DNA of 64,000 bases from an uncultured Caryophanales bacterium (GCA_905211645.1 CAJMBK010000004.1:62001-126000); one strand, 5' to 3'. Positions 1 through 8,502 are shown, counted from the first letter of the stretch. A program made the numbers and translations. Notes: generated by a model not told the origin, from the sequence alone.

Positions 1-175
1 CTGTCATTGTTTAAAATAGAGTTATTAATTAAACCAGTAATACTTCTTAAAGTTAAAGATTTGTATTTCCCATATGGACGATCAAAAAAAGGGTATCGTC
101 AATAGAAAAATCATACTCAAATCCGGTATTTTTAAGACAAGTTTCTAATTTAGTTAAAGTTTCAAAATCAAGCAT
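1..175 (-). pseudogene. Unknown gene, 5' part, apparently frameshifted and cut by the window edge
   Basis: The ATG at 175 follows an AAGGAAT ribosome site and lies 13 bp after the preceding gene, so it is probably the last visible member of the R-M operon. The frame from the ATG stops near 52 after about 41 codons. A second minus-strand frame (beginning about FDRPYGKYKSLTL) stays open to the edge. The two join cleanly if one base is added to the T7 run (plus-strand A run, 84-90). Function not recognised. The gene may be broken, phase-variable or mis-sequenced. Confidence 0.4.
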
Positions 176-188
176 ATACAATTATTCC

Positions 189-851
189 TTACTTCTTTAA
201 TAAGAACTTCTCTAACTTATAAATCAATTGATAAAGAGTTCCTTCCTCTTCATTTTTAGTTAAATCACTAAGTGCAACTCTAACAATTTCTCTCTTAGAT
301 GGTTTAGCGTTATTAGGAACCTCTTCCCCTATCGTTACATCGAAAATAGATAACGTTCCTTTTTCGTTTTTAGATGACTTATAAGTATGACCAGTCAAAC
401 TGCTCGTGAACTCTATGTTTTTAAAATGATGCCTATTAGTACCAAGTATTCTATTTTCCTCAGCAGTTTCCTCTTCATCTAAATCTTTCTCTGAAGGTTT
501 AACCTTATGCAGTTTTTCTTCTAGCCCGTTAATTTGAGCGATCGCTTGTAAAATCTTATAGGCTTTCTCGGAAGTCATATTATAAAATTCTCGGATTCTT
601 CTCTTTCCATCGAACTCCTCGATCGCCCTTAAGTCGGGATTTATCATGTCGATGAGTTCATGGAGTTTCTTATCAGTCAAACGTTGCGGAACCTCATAAT
701 AAGCATATAGCCTAAATGCAAAAGGTATACATTCGCTTCTATTTAGCTGTTTAAGTCTTTTGTTTACATCGTCCGCATAACCTATCTTCACATAGTCAGG
801 GAATGATGGGTTGGTAAGTATGTAAATTACGCCTTGTGATTTGGTTTCCAT
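189..851 (-). CDS. GIY-YIG / T5orf172-type (MEI domain) protein
   Basis: This 220-aa protein has an N-terminal GIY-YIG-like domain of the T5orf172 class: GVIYILTNP near residue 8, then VKIGYADDVNKRLKQLN at about 21-37. That family includes predicted nucleases or DNA-binding modules found in phage and defence loci. The C-terminal half (about 140-220) was not recognised. The ATG at 851 follows the stop of the res fragment by 3 bp, with GGGAGA as ribosome site inside the end of res, so it is translated from the same mRNA as mod and res. The location suggests an accessory nuclease or modulator of the type III R-M system. Catalytic activity is not certain because the classical GIY...YIG pair is degenerate (IYIL...KIGY). 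Confidence 0.7.
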   Translation of the reverse strand: METKSQGVIYILTNPSFPDYVKIGYADDVNKRLKQLNRSECIPFAFRLYAYYEVPQRLTDKKLHELIDMINPDLRAIEEFDGKRRIREFYNMTSEKAYKILQAIAQINGLEEKLHKVKPSEKDLDEEETAEENRILGTNRHHFKNIEFTSSLTGHTYKSSKNEKGTLSIFDVTIGEEVPNNAKPSKREIVRVALSDLTKNEEEGTLYQLIYKLEKFLLKK

Positions 852-854
852 AGG

Positions 855-2381
855 TTAATTATCTCCCATTTTTTCAACTAATTTTTTCAAATACTCAGCA
901 GTTTGAAGGTTGGTATTAACAGTTCTGAAGATTTCATTAAAATTAACCCAATTTTCTCTAGATTCACCATAGTCGTGATAAACAAGTTGATCATAGTAAT
1001 AAAATTGAGATCCGCTCTTTACAACTATTCCACCTATTACTTTAGGAGCGTATCCTCTGTTTTGGTTAATATTGACTAAATATCTATGTAATGCTTCAGC
1101 CTTTGGTTTAGTATCTTCTTCTACTCTTTGACCAATTCCCTTAGTATCAAATATTCCCACGGTCCCATCTTTGAATTTAACAATAAAATCAGGCTGGAAG
1201 GTTTTTAAATCATTGTTATAACTTATCCCAAAATTAACCTTCATCAATTCAGAGCCATTTTCCCAATACCACTCAACTTCCTTGGCTTCATCTAAATAAT
1301 TTAAAAAATCAGCTTCCAATCTGTTTATACGCCCACTTTCATCTTTTCGCACAAAGAGTGGTTGATATAGTGACTTAGGTGCAATCAATTTTTCATGAGT
1401 TTCTAGAGAATAGCTCCTCTTATCCTCAATCTTAAAATCATAATGTTCGGCTTTTTTGCCTTTATCATTTTTTAATATATCTCTAAAATCAGTAGTCGCC
1501 GAACTTAAAATTTCAGCAAAAACTGCGGAATTATTAACCACAATTCGTTGATAAGCAGAAACCTTTATATCTCTATCAAAAGCGTTATAAAACTTAGTAA
1601 AAGTTGTGATTATTGCTGAGTTGATAGGTGATTTTGAACGAACATATGCTAAGCCATTTAAATTGCTTCTAATTAAGTCATAATACTGCGCAATAATATC
1701 CGTGTCTGACATTTTAACGGTAACTAAATCATTCGTAACTATTTGTTCATCATCAATTGTATTTGACTTAATAGCAGTTTCTTTTAAAAGCAAGTCATCT
1801 GTGTTTATACTCAAATTGATGCCTTTTTCTTCGAGTTTCCTTTGATTTTCGGTATAAAATCCATATTTTTCGCTGTCGTCAAATCCAAAAAACTCCATGA
1901 ACCTTTTTTCATAAATTTCAGCAAATCTAGAATCCGCCGAGTTGTAGTCGCCTTGTCTTGAACGATAAAATGATTTAAGTTGCGTTTGTCCCCATATCAT
2001 TAATTTATTGTATGGTTTTCTAAAATATGAGGTTTCAGTCTTGATTCTATTTGGATAATAGGAATCCTTTTTAGTTTCAAAGTCCTTAATATTAGTGAAA
2101 ATATAAGCATTATCGAGAAGTGAATCATCATAAGATTTTGCCTCTGCAGTTCTTAAAATTCTGCCAATCGTTTGAATTTCGAAAGTTTCTGATTTTCCTT
2201 CTCTGAATTTAATAAGTACTTGTGCTCTAGGGCAATCCCAACCAGTAGCCACTGCAGTCTTAAAAACTAAAAATTCAGTAATATCATCATTTTTTCTAAT
2301 TTTCTTTTTGTCAAATTTACCCTTATCATCGCACCAAAATTTAAGTTTTCCGTTTTCCTCAGCGATCCCTTTCGAATTCAA
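855..2381 (-). CDS. res: Type III restriction enzyme Res subunit, C-terminal fragment (frameshifted)
   Basis: This 508-aa open frame carries the second half of a type III Res protein. Helicase motif V is at about 46-52 (TGWDCPR) and motif VI at about 70-77 (QTIGRILR). A PD-(D/E)xK-type endonuclease core lies near residues 395-415 (FQPDFIVKF...IFDTKG). The listed start is a TTG with no ribosome site. The frame is open further upstream and overlaps the N-terminal fragment, so this is not an independent gene. Adding one A to the A6 run at 2399-2404 fuses it in frame with the upstream fragment (giving ...GEDKKRVVSEFLNSKG). If the shift is real, the strain lacks an active nuclease subunit unless a ribosomal -1 slip restores it. 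Confidence 0.85.
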   Translation of the reverse strand: MNSKGIAEENGKLKFWCDDKGKFDKKKIRKNDDITEFLVFKTAVATGWDCPRAQVLIKFREGKSETFEIQTIGRILRTAEAKSYDDSLLDNAYIFTNIKDFETKKDSYYPNRIKTETSYFRKPYNKLMIWGQTQLKSFYRSRQGDYNSADSRFAEIYEKRFMEFFGFDDSEKYGFYTENQRKLEEKGINLSINTDDLLLKETAIKSNTIDDEQIVTNDLVTVKMSDTDIIAQYYDLIRSNLNGLAYVRSKSPINSAIITTFTKFYNAFDRDIKVSAYQRIVVNNSAVFAEILSSATTDFRDILKNDKGKKAEHYDFKIEDKRSYSLETHEKLIAPKSLYQPLFVRKDESGRINRLEADFLNYLDEAKEVEWYWENGSELMKVNFGISYNNDLKTFQPDFIVKFKDGTVGIFDTKGIGQRVEEDTKPKAEALHRYLVNINQNRGYAPKVIGGIVVKSGSQFYYYDQLVYHDYGESRENWVNFNEIFRTVNTNLQTAEYLKKLVEKMGDN

Positions 2382-2392
2382 AAATTCACTAA

Positions 2393-3235
2393 CTACTCTT
2401 TTTTGTCTTCACCAGCCTCAGTGTTTGGTATTTGGATAAGTACTAATGGATTTACATTTGATCCAATATTTTCATATGCTTTTTTGAGCTCTTCGCGTTT
2501 TTCAAAGCCTTTTTCGAGGACAATAATTTCTGATTCCTTATCCGCCAAAGTTCTATCGTTTTCGCTTATTCCTTCATTGACAATAACATCTTCCTTTATC
2601 ATCCCTTCATCAATTACCGCCTGTGGATCAACTTCGACATCAATATTAGAACTTAATGGCGTTGCAGACATTTCCAAAGTAACTGTTGGCATCATTATAG
2701 TATCTCGAAATTCCTGAATTCGAGCATTGGCATTAGCACCTATGTGCGATTCATCAACAACTAGAACAATGATTATTCCGTGTTTCCTAGTATTATCAAG
2801 AACATTAATAAAGTTAAGGCCCTCTTGGTCCTTCATTAAATTGTTCTTCCACTTTCCTGTCTCTCTATCTTTATCTACCAATTTTTCCCAGTTTACAAAA
2901 ACAATCTCCCTGTTATGAATATCAGTTCTTGTGCCAAAGAACTCATCCTCAAGAAGAGAGCATACAGGATTTCCGCCTAAATATTCCTTCACGGCATTAA
3001 ATGACTGTTTGTGAAGCTCTCCTTTACCAGGACACGCCCATACTACGCAAAAATTATTAGTATCATTTTCTGCTGAGACTTCTTCGAACAAAGATGAAAT
3101 CATAAAAGTTTTGCCGCTACCAGTTGGAGCTTTGAAAACTAAATTCCCTTTTAAATTATTATTAAGGAAGAAAACCAATCTCGTTTTCAGGTTATCAACT
3201 GCTTTTCTTTGATATTCCTTTAAATCATACTTCAT
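2393..3235 (-). CDS. res: Type III restriction enzyme Res subunit, N-terminal fragment (frameshifted)
   Basis: This 280-aa frame holds the first RecA-like lobe of an SF2 helicase: Walker A APTGSGKT at residues 36-43, DEAD-box-like DESH at 161-164, and motif III SAT at 190-192. It starts 4 bp after the mod stop with AGAGGT as ribosome site, the normal mod-res order. The frame ends early at a TAG (2393-2395), immediately after an A6 run on the coding strand. The remaining helicase motifs and the nuclease domain follow in the -1 frame (855-2381). Intact Res would be about 790 aa, short compared with the classical 900-1000. Confidence 0.88.
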   Translation of the reverse strand: MKYDLKEYQRKAVDNLKTRLVFFLNNNLKGNLVFKAPTGSGKTFMISSLFEEVSAENDTNNFCVVWACPGKGELHKQSFNAVKEYLGGNPVCSLLEDEFFGTRTDIHNREIVFVNWEKLVDKDRETGKWKNNLMKDQEGLNFINVLDNTRKHGIIIVLVVDESHIGANANARIQEFRDTIMMPTVTLEMSATPLSSNIDVEVDPQAVIDEGMIKEDVIVNEGISENDRTLADKESEIIVLEKGFEKREELKKAYENIGSNVNPLVLIQIPNTEAGEDKKE

Positions 3236-3239
3236 CTTT

Positions 3240-4940
3240 TTAACCTCTCTGTATTTCTTCCACTATTTCTTTATATATTTCGTATATTTTTGAAGGTATG
3301 GGTTTAATAGTTACATTCTCTAAATCAGAAAAATCGAACCCATCTAAATTTTCATCTGTTGAAAAAACATACAAAACTACAGGTTTTTCACAAGCTAAAA
3401 TTTTATCTTTCATTGCATTAAAAATTGCATCGTTACAAAAATCATTGTATATAAACATATCCTTGCATTTAGACGTGTAATGAAACCATTCGTATTCTTG
3501 TTCAACTAAATCATAACAATCTTCTAATATGCAAATTAAGCCATTGCATTTTGCAACTAATGAATATTTAGCTGAATCCCTATTAGCTTGGTCCTTAACA
3601 AAATCGGTTTTGAAATACCTTAGATTGGAAGAAATACCATCACTGAATTTAGATCCGTCTCCCTTAATCCCTGTTATAACTGTTTTTAATCTTGGATAGC
3701 AAACATCGGTACAAATATTATTTTCATTATTAGTGCAAAGAATAAAGTGTCTAGTACCACCGTCATCTGCATTTAGTTCTAAAACTGCTTGACCGGTTGT
3801 CCCACTACCGGCAAAGAAATCTAAAACAACTGCAGATTTACTAGGATTGAAATTAATTAAATATTTAATTAAAGAAACTGGCTTTGGATTATCAAATGGA
3901 CAATAGCCAAAAATATCTTTTAATATGCCGTACCCTTCTTCATTCGTACCTACACCGCACTCGTCTTTAGTTATTAAATTCGATGGAGTTTTTACTGATT
4001 TCTCCTTTCTCTTAAAACGAATTGCAAATTTACTACTCTTAATAATAAAAGTCGTTCCCTGTTTGACTTCATCAAGTATTGTTTCTTGTTTCCATTTAAA
4101 TGGTCCATACAGCTCTAAGTCAGTTAGCGATTTCCCGTTCCTTATTTCTATATCAGCATCAAGAAATACACGATCATATTGTCCTGCTTTATACACTCCA
4201 TCTGGAATCCTGAACTCGACGCTTTCCTTTGGGAAGAAACAATGCGCATTTTTATTACCATTATTCAATAGCGGAATATCGCCTCCAGAAGTAAGACCCC
4301 CATTCAAAGTAAAATCAACATTGCCTTTCGAATAGCAAAGTATATATTCCATTTTATTTCTAATAGTTTTTGAGAGATTGGGGGCAGTTGCTGTTTTCAT
4401 CCAGTTAAAGCAACCTATAAAGTGGGCTTCACCAAAAATTTGATCACACAGCAACTTTAGTTGAGCAAATTCCCTATAATCAATACTTATGAATAGTAAG
4501 CCATTTGCTTTTAATAGTGGCCTGCAAAGTTTCAATCTAGAATAAATAAAAGACAACCATTTAGAATGACGATACCCATCTTCACTATCTACAAACGAAT
4601 CGTTATAAATAAAATCCCTAATGCCTGTGTTATATGGCGGATCAATATAAATGATATCAATAGTGTCGTTAAAAATATAATTGAGACAGGAAAGCGAATA
4701 AAAATTATCTCCTTCAATGAGAATATTTTCATTTGTTTTGCCACTAGCCGATTTTATTGTTTTAGAATCATCGTTAATTAAAATTGGTATATTTTCCGTG
4801 CACTTAAGAATAGCATTTTCAGGCGTGTTTTTTCTATCCCAAACAAGCCCGTATTTTTTCTGCTCATGTATTTCCTTTTCGAGTTTATTGATATATTCCT
4901 TTAAATCTTGAACCGTTGCTTTTGTGGTATCAATGTTCAT
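3240..4940 (-). CDS. mod: Type III DNA methyltransferase Mod subunit (N6-adenine, beta group)
   Basis: The 566-aa protein has the motif order of beta-group amino methyltransferases: catalytic motif IV DPPYNTG at residues 100-106, then the AdoMet-binding motif I (DFFAGSGTTG) near residue 370. The stretch between them is the likely target-recognition region. It methylates one strand of an asymmetric site and provides sequence specificity for the Res partner encoded just downstream. A GAGGTGAG ribosome site precedes the ATG, and the XRE gene ends 16 bp upstream. The N-terminal region (about 10-30) is helical and charged. The gene appears intact, so modification could persist even if Res is inactive. 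The recognition sequence cannot be read from the protein. Confidence 0.93.
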   Translation of the reverse strand: MNIDTTKATVQDLKEYINKLEKEIHEQKKYGLVWDRKNTPENAILKCTENIPILINDDSKTIKSASGKTNENILIEGDNFYSLSCLNYIFNDTIDIIYIDPPYNTGIRDFIYNDSFVDSEDGYRHSKWLSFIYSRLKLCRPLLKANGLLFISIDYREFAQLKLLCDQIFGEAHFIGCFNWMKTATAPNLSKTIRNKMEYILCYSKGNVDFTLNGGLTSGGDIPLLNNGNKNAHCFFPKESVEFRIPDGVYKAGQYDRVFLDADIEIRNGKSLTDLELYGPFKWKQETILDEVKQGTTFIIKSSKFAIRFKRKEKSVKTPSNLITKDECGVGTNEEGYGILKDIFGYCPFDNPKPVSLIKYLINFNPSKSAVVLDFFAGSGTTGQAVLELNADDGGTRHFILCTNNENNICTDVCYPRLKTVITGIKGDGSKFSDGISSNLRYFKTDFVKDQANRDSAKYSLVAKCNGLICILEDCYDLVEQEYEWFHYTSKCKDMFIYNDFCNDAIFNAMKDKILACEKPVVLYVFSTDENLDGFDFSDLENVTIKPIPSKIYEIYKEIVEEIQRG

Positions 4941-4955
4941 CCGCTCACCTCATTG

Positions 4956-5150
4956 TCAATCATCTAATTTCATGCCGAACTCATTAAAGAGAGCGACTAA
5001 TTTTTTCTTGGTTTCCATGTCTGGTTCATATCTACCTGTCTCCCATCGACAGACGGTTACATTACTAACACTTAATATCTTAGCTAATTCTTGCTGTGAT
5101 ATAAATTTTCTTTCTCGATACTCTCTTATCTTTCTTGCATAATCAAACAT
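4956..5150 (-). CDS. XRE-family HTH regulator (C-protein-like)
   Basis: This 64-aa protein is almost entirely an XRE/Cro-type helix-turn-helix: QQELAKILSVSNVTVCRWETGRYEP at about 19-43 contains the two core helices. The ATG has a GAGGTG ribosome site. It is the first gene of the R-M operon and is followed by mod after 16 bp. Small XRE proteins in this position act as controller (C) proteins that time restriction against modification; that role is inferred here. A repeat array 100-220 bp upstream could be its operator. Confidence 0.85.
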   Translation of the reverse strand: MFDYARKIREYRERKFISQQELAKILSVSNVTVCRWETGRYEPDMETKKKLVALFNEFGMKLDD

Positions 5151-5389
5151 GGATTCACCTCAAAATCTTTAACGCAATTTTAACACAAAATAGGTACGAT
5201 TTCGATAATTTAATAAGACTTTTGTGAGATTTTTATCAAAAATAGAGGGGTGTCATTTTCCTAGTAGGGTTTCGTTTTTCAAGTAGAAAAACGTTTATCT
5301 AGTAGGGGTATTGTTTTTCTAGTAGAACCAAAATTTTAAAATCCGTAGATTCAAATCAATTTTTATCTACTAGAAAAACGCGACATAAT
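5151..5389. other. Intergenic region upstream of the R-M operon
   Basis: No gene is seen between the XRE start and the tRNA-Leu terminator. The region holds a TTAAAAT-type -10 candidate close to the XRE gene (minus strand) and the CTAGTAG repeat array described separately. Confidence 0.6.
5254..5373. repeat. CTAGTAG direct-repeat (iteron-like) array
   Basis: The heptamer CTAGTAG (one copy CAAGTAG) starts at 5261, 5280, 5299 and 5319, a spacing of 19, 19 and 20 bp. Each copy is preceded by a T-rich tract (TTTTTC or TTTATC). An inverted copy, CTACTAG, is at 5367-5373. A spacing of about two helical turns puts the sites on one face of the DNA, as in operator arrays or plasmid iterons. The likely reader is the XRE regulator (inference). 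Confidence 0.65.
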
Positions 5390-5415
5390 AAAAAATTGCT
5401 CGATTTCTCGAGCAA
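5390..5415 (-). terminator. Intrinsic terminator after tRNA-Leu
   Basis: On the minus strand the 8-bp stem TTGCTCGA/TCGAGCAA with a 4-base loop (GAAA) is followed by six T. It lies about 50 bp downstream of the tRNA-Leu 3' end. Confidence 0.85.
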
Positions 5416-5465
5416 AAGTGTAAAGTTTACTATATATCTACAGCTTTAAATATCTTTCTAACAAA

Positions 5466-5549
5466 TGGTGCGATCAGAGAGACTTGAACTCTCAAGCCAT
5501 AGGCATACGCCCCTCAAACGTACGCGTTTACCAGTTTCGCCATGATCGC
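5466..5549 (-). tRNA. tRNA-Leu (anticodon GAG)
   Basis: A class II tRNA with a 7-bp acceptor stem GCGATCA/TGATCGC and anticodon stem TACGT/GCGTA enclosing loop TTGAGGG, so the anticodon is GAG. It has a long variable arm (GCC-TAT-GGC), T-stem GAGAG/CTCTC with TTCAAGT, discriminator A and an encoded CCA. The R-M cluster begins beyond its 3' end, the usual side for island integration. Confidence 0.95.
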
Positions 5550-5558
5550 ATGAAAGCT

Positions 5559-5585
5559 TTATTATGATAATATTTTAAATGTCAA
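5559..5585 (-). promoter_or_regulatory. Probable promoter of tRNA-Leu
   Basis: On the minus strand a TTGACA -35 lies at 5585-5580 and TAATAA at 5564-5559, with a short 15-bp spacer. The predicted start falls a few bases before the tRNA 5' end. Confidence 0.45.
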
Positions 5586-5686
5586 TTTGCAATAATTTAG
5601 CAAAGAAAATTCAACTTTTTTCAGCTAGATTCTGTTTTGACAGGTTAATTAGCAAATTTGAAATCTCAAATGTTTATAATTTAACC

Positions 5687-6370
5687 ATGAATTGTGTTCC
5701 TTATTTTTATTCAAGATGTAATATTTTTGTTAATTTTTTCTTCAAAAATAATGTTAGAAGATTCGCCGCTTATTTTGGATACGGAACTATCTCAATTGTT
5801 GCACCAGCAATCTACGAGAAAGATTTTTTCAAAAATACTGAAGTTATCAAATTTTTAGATTACCTTTACCCAACAATTCAAAAGAAACAATTGAATAATG
5901 AAAACTTCTTCACCGATGAATACATCTACGTTTTTGGAAAAAAGATGCCAATTATCACATCTGAACGTGGAAAGTATATGAAAAGTCAATTCTACGTTAA
6001 AGATATGAATAATATCGAAGCATCAATTGATAAGATTTTCAAAGACTACTTAATTCAAAGAACAAAAGAAGTTATGGAAATATACAAACTCAATGCAGAT
6101 GATTTTCCAAATTTTAGAGTTACGATCAGTTACTATCTTTCAAAATACGCTTCTACATGTCCAAAAAGAGGAACATTTCAGTATGATCGAAGATTATTTT
6201 TCTTCTCCAAACATGTTATTGATTCAGTTATCTTTCATGAAGTTACTCATTTGTACTTCACAGGACACGGAGTTGGATTTAAGACTCTACTTTATTCAAA
6301 ATTTGGTAAAGATGAATATCTCAGATGTGAAAAAGCATTATTAACAGGTGAATTTGATTATGGAATTTAG
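5687..6370 (+). CDS. YgjP/SprT-like zinc metallopeptidase domain protein (M48-type)
   Basis: A protein of about 227 aa from the preferred ATG at 5687; the frame is open from an ATG at 5579, but that start has no ribosome site and overlaps the tRNA-Leu promoter. The C-terminal part has the zinc-metallopeptidase signature HEVTHLYFTGHGVGF (HExxH, then a third ligand His). The central RRFAAYFGYGTISIVAP matches the start of the YgjP (DUF45) fold. The family is widespread and poorly characterised. The 5687 ATG lies exactly 6 bp after a TATAAT, predicting a leaderless mRNA. The 3' end overlaps the next gene by 11 bp. Confidence 0.75.
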   Translation: MNCVPYFYSRCNIFVNFFFKNNVRRFAAYFGYGTISIVAPAIYEKDFFKNTEVIKFLDYLYPTIQKKQLNNENFFTDEYIYVFGKKMPIITSERGKYMKSQFYVKDMNNIEASIDKIFKDYLIQRTKEVMEIYKLNADDFPNFRVTISYYLSKYASTCPKRGTFQYDRRLFFFSKHVIDSVIFHEVTHLYFTGHGVGFKTLLYSKFGKDEYLRCEKALLTGEFDYGI

Positions 6371-7076
6371 AACAATTACAACTAAAACAAACAACTTTTA
6401 TAAAGAGTTAGTTAAGATTTCCAAAGGAAAAATCAAAAATAAACTTCTTGCTGAAGGTGAAGATTTGATTGAAGAAAGCTACAAGAATAATTCTTTGGAA
6501 ATGATTATCATTTCAAAGAAAGATTCTAAACTTATTGAAAAATACAAAGATGTTGAATTCATTCTTTTGAGTGAAGAACTTTTTAAAACTTTATCTTCTT
6601 ACATGTCACTCCCCGAAGGAATTGGCGTTTGTAAATTGAATTTAGTAGATAAAGATTTTGGCAATAAGGTCCTTTACTTAGATAATTTGCAGGATGCCGG
6701 CAATGTTGGAACTTTGATTCGTTCCGCTCTTTCATTTGGATATTCTTCAGTTATTTTATCTCCAGATTGTGTTTCAATCTTTTCAAGAAAAGTAATTCAA
6801 GCTTCAAAAGGTGCTATTTTCTCAATTAAAATCGGCGTTAAAGATCTTTTAGAATTAAAAGATGATTACCATATTTACACCACAACTTTAGATGGAGAAG
6901 ATGAAAGAAAATTTGATAAACTTGATGATCCATTCATCCTTGTATTAGGTAATGAAGGTCATGGAGTCAGAAAAGAATATCAAGATATTTCAACTAAATT
7001 AAAAATTGAGATGAACGGTATTGATTCACTTAACGTTTCTATCGCTGGCAGCATTTTCATGTATCGTTTCCACTAA
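6360..7076 (+). CDS. SpoU/TrmH-family rRNA 2'-O-methyltransferase
   Basis: About 238 aa. It has an N-terminal substrate-binding domain like SpoU_sub_bind, then the knotted SPOUT domain with the three usual motifs: LDNLQDAGNVGTLIRSA (motif 1), LGNEGHGV (motif 2) and the C-terminal NVSIAGSIFMYRF (motif 3, normally NVSVAAGILLYE). The family methylates the ribose of a 23S rRNA or tRNA residue using AdoMet; the target here is unknown. I prefer the ATG at 6360, about 8 bp after an AGGTG site, over an in-frame GTG at 6348. It is translationally coupled to the metallopeptidase gene. Confidence 0.85.
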   Translation: MEFRTITTKTNNFYKELVKISKGKIKNKLLAEGEDLIEESYKNNSLEMIIISKKDSKLIEKYKDVEFILLSEELFKTLSSYMSLPEGIGVCKLNLVDKDFGNKVLYLDNLQDAGNVGTLIRSALSFGYSSVILSPDCVSIFSRKVIQASKGAIFSIKIGVKDLLELKDDYHIYTTTLDGEDERKFDKLDDPFILVLGNEGHGVRKEYQDISTKLKIEMNGIDSLNVSIAGSIFMYRFH

Positions 7077-7185
7077 AATAAGCAAATTCCATTTGGCGAA
7101 ATAAATCCACTTTTGGTAACATAAAAAGGCAAGAAATTTAGATAATTTGTTAATTAATCGATTAAGATGTTACTGAAAGGGAGTT

Positions 7186-8490
7186 ATGTTAAAAAAGGAA
7201 TACGCTAAATATGTAATTCCATCAGTAATTGCATTTATCTTAACTGGATTTTACGCAATTGTTGATGGCTTTTTTGTTGGTAGAAAACTTGGTGATCCAG
7301 GATTAGCAGCAATCAATGTTGCTTATCCTATTTTTGCTATTTTCCAAGCGATAGGAACTGGAATAGGAATGGGTGGAGCCATTCAATTTTCACTCACTCA
7401 AGATCAGAAGAAAAAGATGAATATCATCTTTATCTGCAACTTGTTATTTTTGATTGCTTCAGCACTTATCTTATTAATTTTTTCACTCAGTGGCGAGTAT
7501 TTAATAAAAGCTCAAGGTGGTGATGCTAGAACCAATGAATTAGGTACAAAATACCTTCAAGTTTGCGTTTTTGGCTGTATTTTGCAGGTATTTTCTACTG
7601 GTTTAGTTCCACTTATGAGAAATTATGGTGGTAGTTTAATTGCCATGATTTTCATGGTTTCTGGTTGCATCACTAACATCATTTTGGATTATCTTTTCAT
7701 TTGGGTTTTAGATTATGGAGTAGTCGGTGCTGCTGTTGCAACTTTAGCAGGACAAGCAGTTTCAGTTGTCCTTATTTTCTCATTCTTAGCTTACAAGAAG
7801 GTTAATTTCTTTAAGCATATTGACAAAGAAGCTTTTAAAAATATTTTCCCAATTTTGAAATCATCAATTTCACCAATTGGAAACACATATTCACCATTAT
7901 TCACTTTGATTTTATTGAATCTTTACACAACTAGGTTCTCTCAAGATGCTCTCAGCTGTTATTCAACAATTGCTTACATCACATTCATCATTCAAAGTAT
8001 GCTTCAAGGTGTCGGTGATGGAACTCAACCTTTGTATTCAAAATACTACGGTTTAGGTGAATTTGATAACGTTAAAAAGTTGAGAAGATATTCATTCATC
8101 ACCGTAATTGCTTTGTCTATTTTCTCAATGATTCTCATCTCGCTCTTGAATAATTTACTTCCAAAAGCATTTGGAAATTCACCTCAAGTTATCGAAATGT
8201 TCTCCAAAGCAATCTTCTTCTTTATCGCTGGATTCATGTTCTTAGGTATCACAAGATGTTCAATCTCTTATTTCTACGCCATCGATAAAAGAAAAGAAGC
8301 AAACTTTATCACTTACTTAGAACCATTCACGCTTTTAATTATCTTAGCTTTGACTTCATCAATTTTGAAACTTGATGGTGTCTGGTTAGCAGTTCCTGTA
8401 ACTCAACTTATCACCGCATGTGTTTCAGTCACAATGCTTTTTACTACCAAAAAGGAAAATGCTCCAAAAGTTACATTAAAACGCTATTAA
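7186..8490 (+). CDS. MATE-family efflux transporter
   Basis: A 434-aa, 12-helix membrane protein. The N-terminus (YVIPSVIAFILTGFYAIVDGFFVGRKLGDPGLAAINVAYP) is typical of the MATE/NorM-DinF fold, and the same topology recurs in the second half (SSISPIGNTYSPLF...). MATE proteins export cationic drugs or metabolites using Na+ or H+ gradients; the substrate is unknown. The ribosome site AAAGGGAG lies just upstream of the ATG. It stands alone and is closed by a strong terminator. Confidence 0.9.
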   Translation: MLKKEYAKYVIPSVIAFILTGFYAIVDGFFVGRKLGDPGLAAINVAYPIFAIFQAIGTGIGMGGAIQFSLTQDQKKKMNIIFICNLLFLIASALILLIFSLSGEYLIKAQGGDARTNELGTKYLQVCVFGCILQVFSTGLVPLMRNYGGSLIAMIFMVSGCITNIILDYLFIWVLDYGVVGAAVATLAGQAVSVVLIFSFLAYKKVNFFKHIDKEAFKNIFPILKSSISPIGNTYSPLFTLILLNLYTTRFSQDALSCYSTIAYITFIIQSMLQGVGDGTQPLYSKYYGLGEFDNVKKLRRYSFITVIALSIFSMILISLLNNLLPKAFGNSPQVIEMFSKAIFFFIAGFMFLGITRCSISYFYAIDKRKEANFITYLEPFTLLIILALTSSILKLDGVWLAVPVTQLITACVSVTMLFTTKKENAPKVTLKRY

Positions 8491-8502
8491 TTTGCACTTA
8501 AA

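Noticed and set aside
2403..2918. Plus-strand ORFs of 104 and 63 codons
   Set aside because: Shadows of the res gene: hydrophobic/Ser-rich composition typical of antisense frames, and no ribosome site.
5254..5373. Possible CRISPR array
   Set aside because: The repeat core is only 7 bp with 12-13 bp between copies and there are no cas genes, so it is an operator or iteron array rather than CRISPR.
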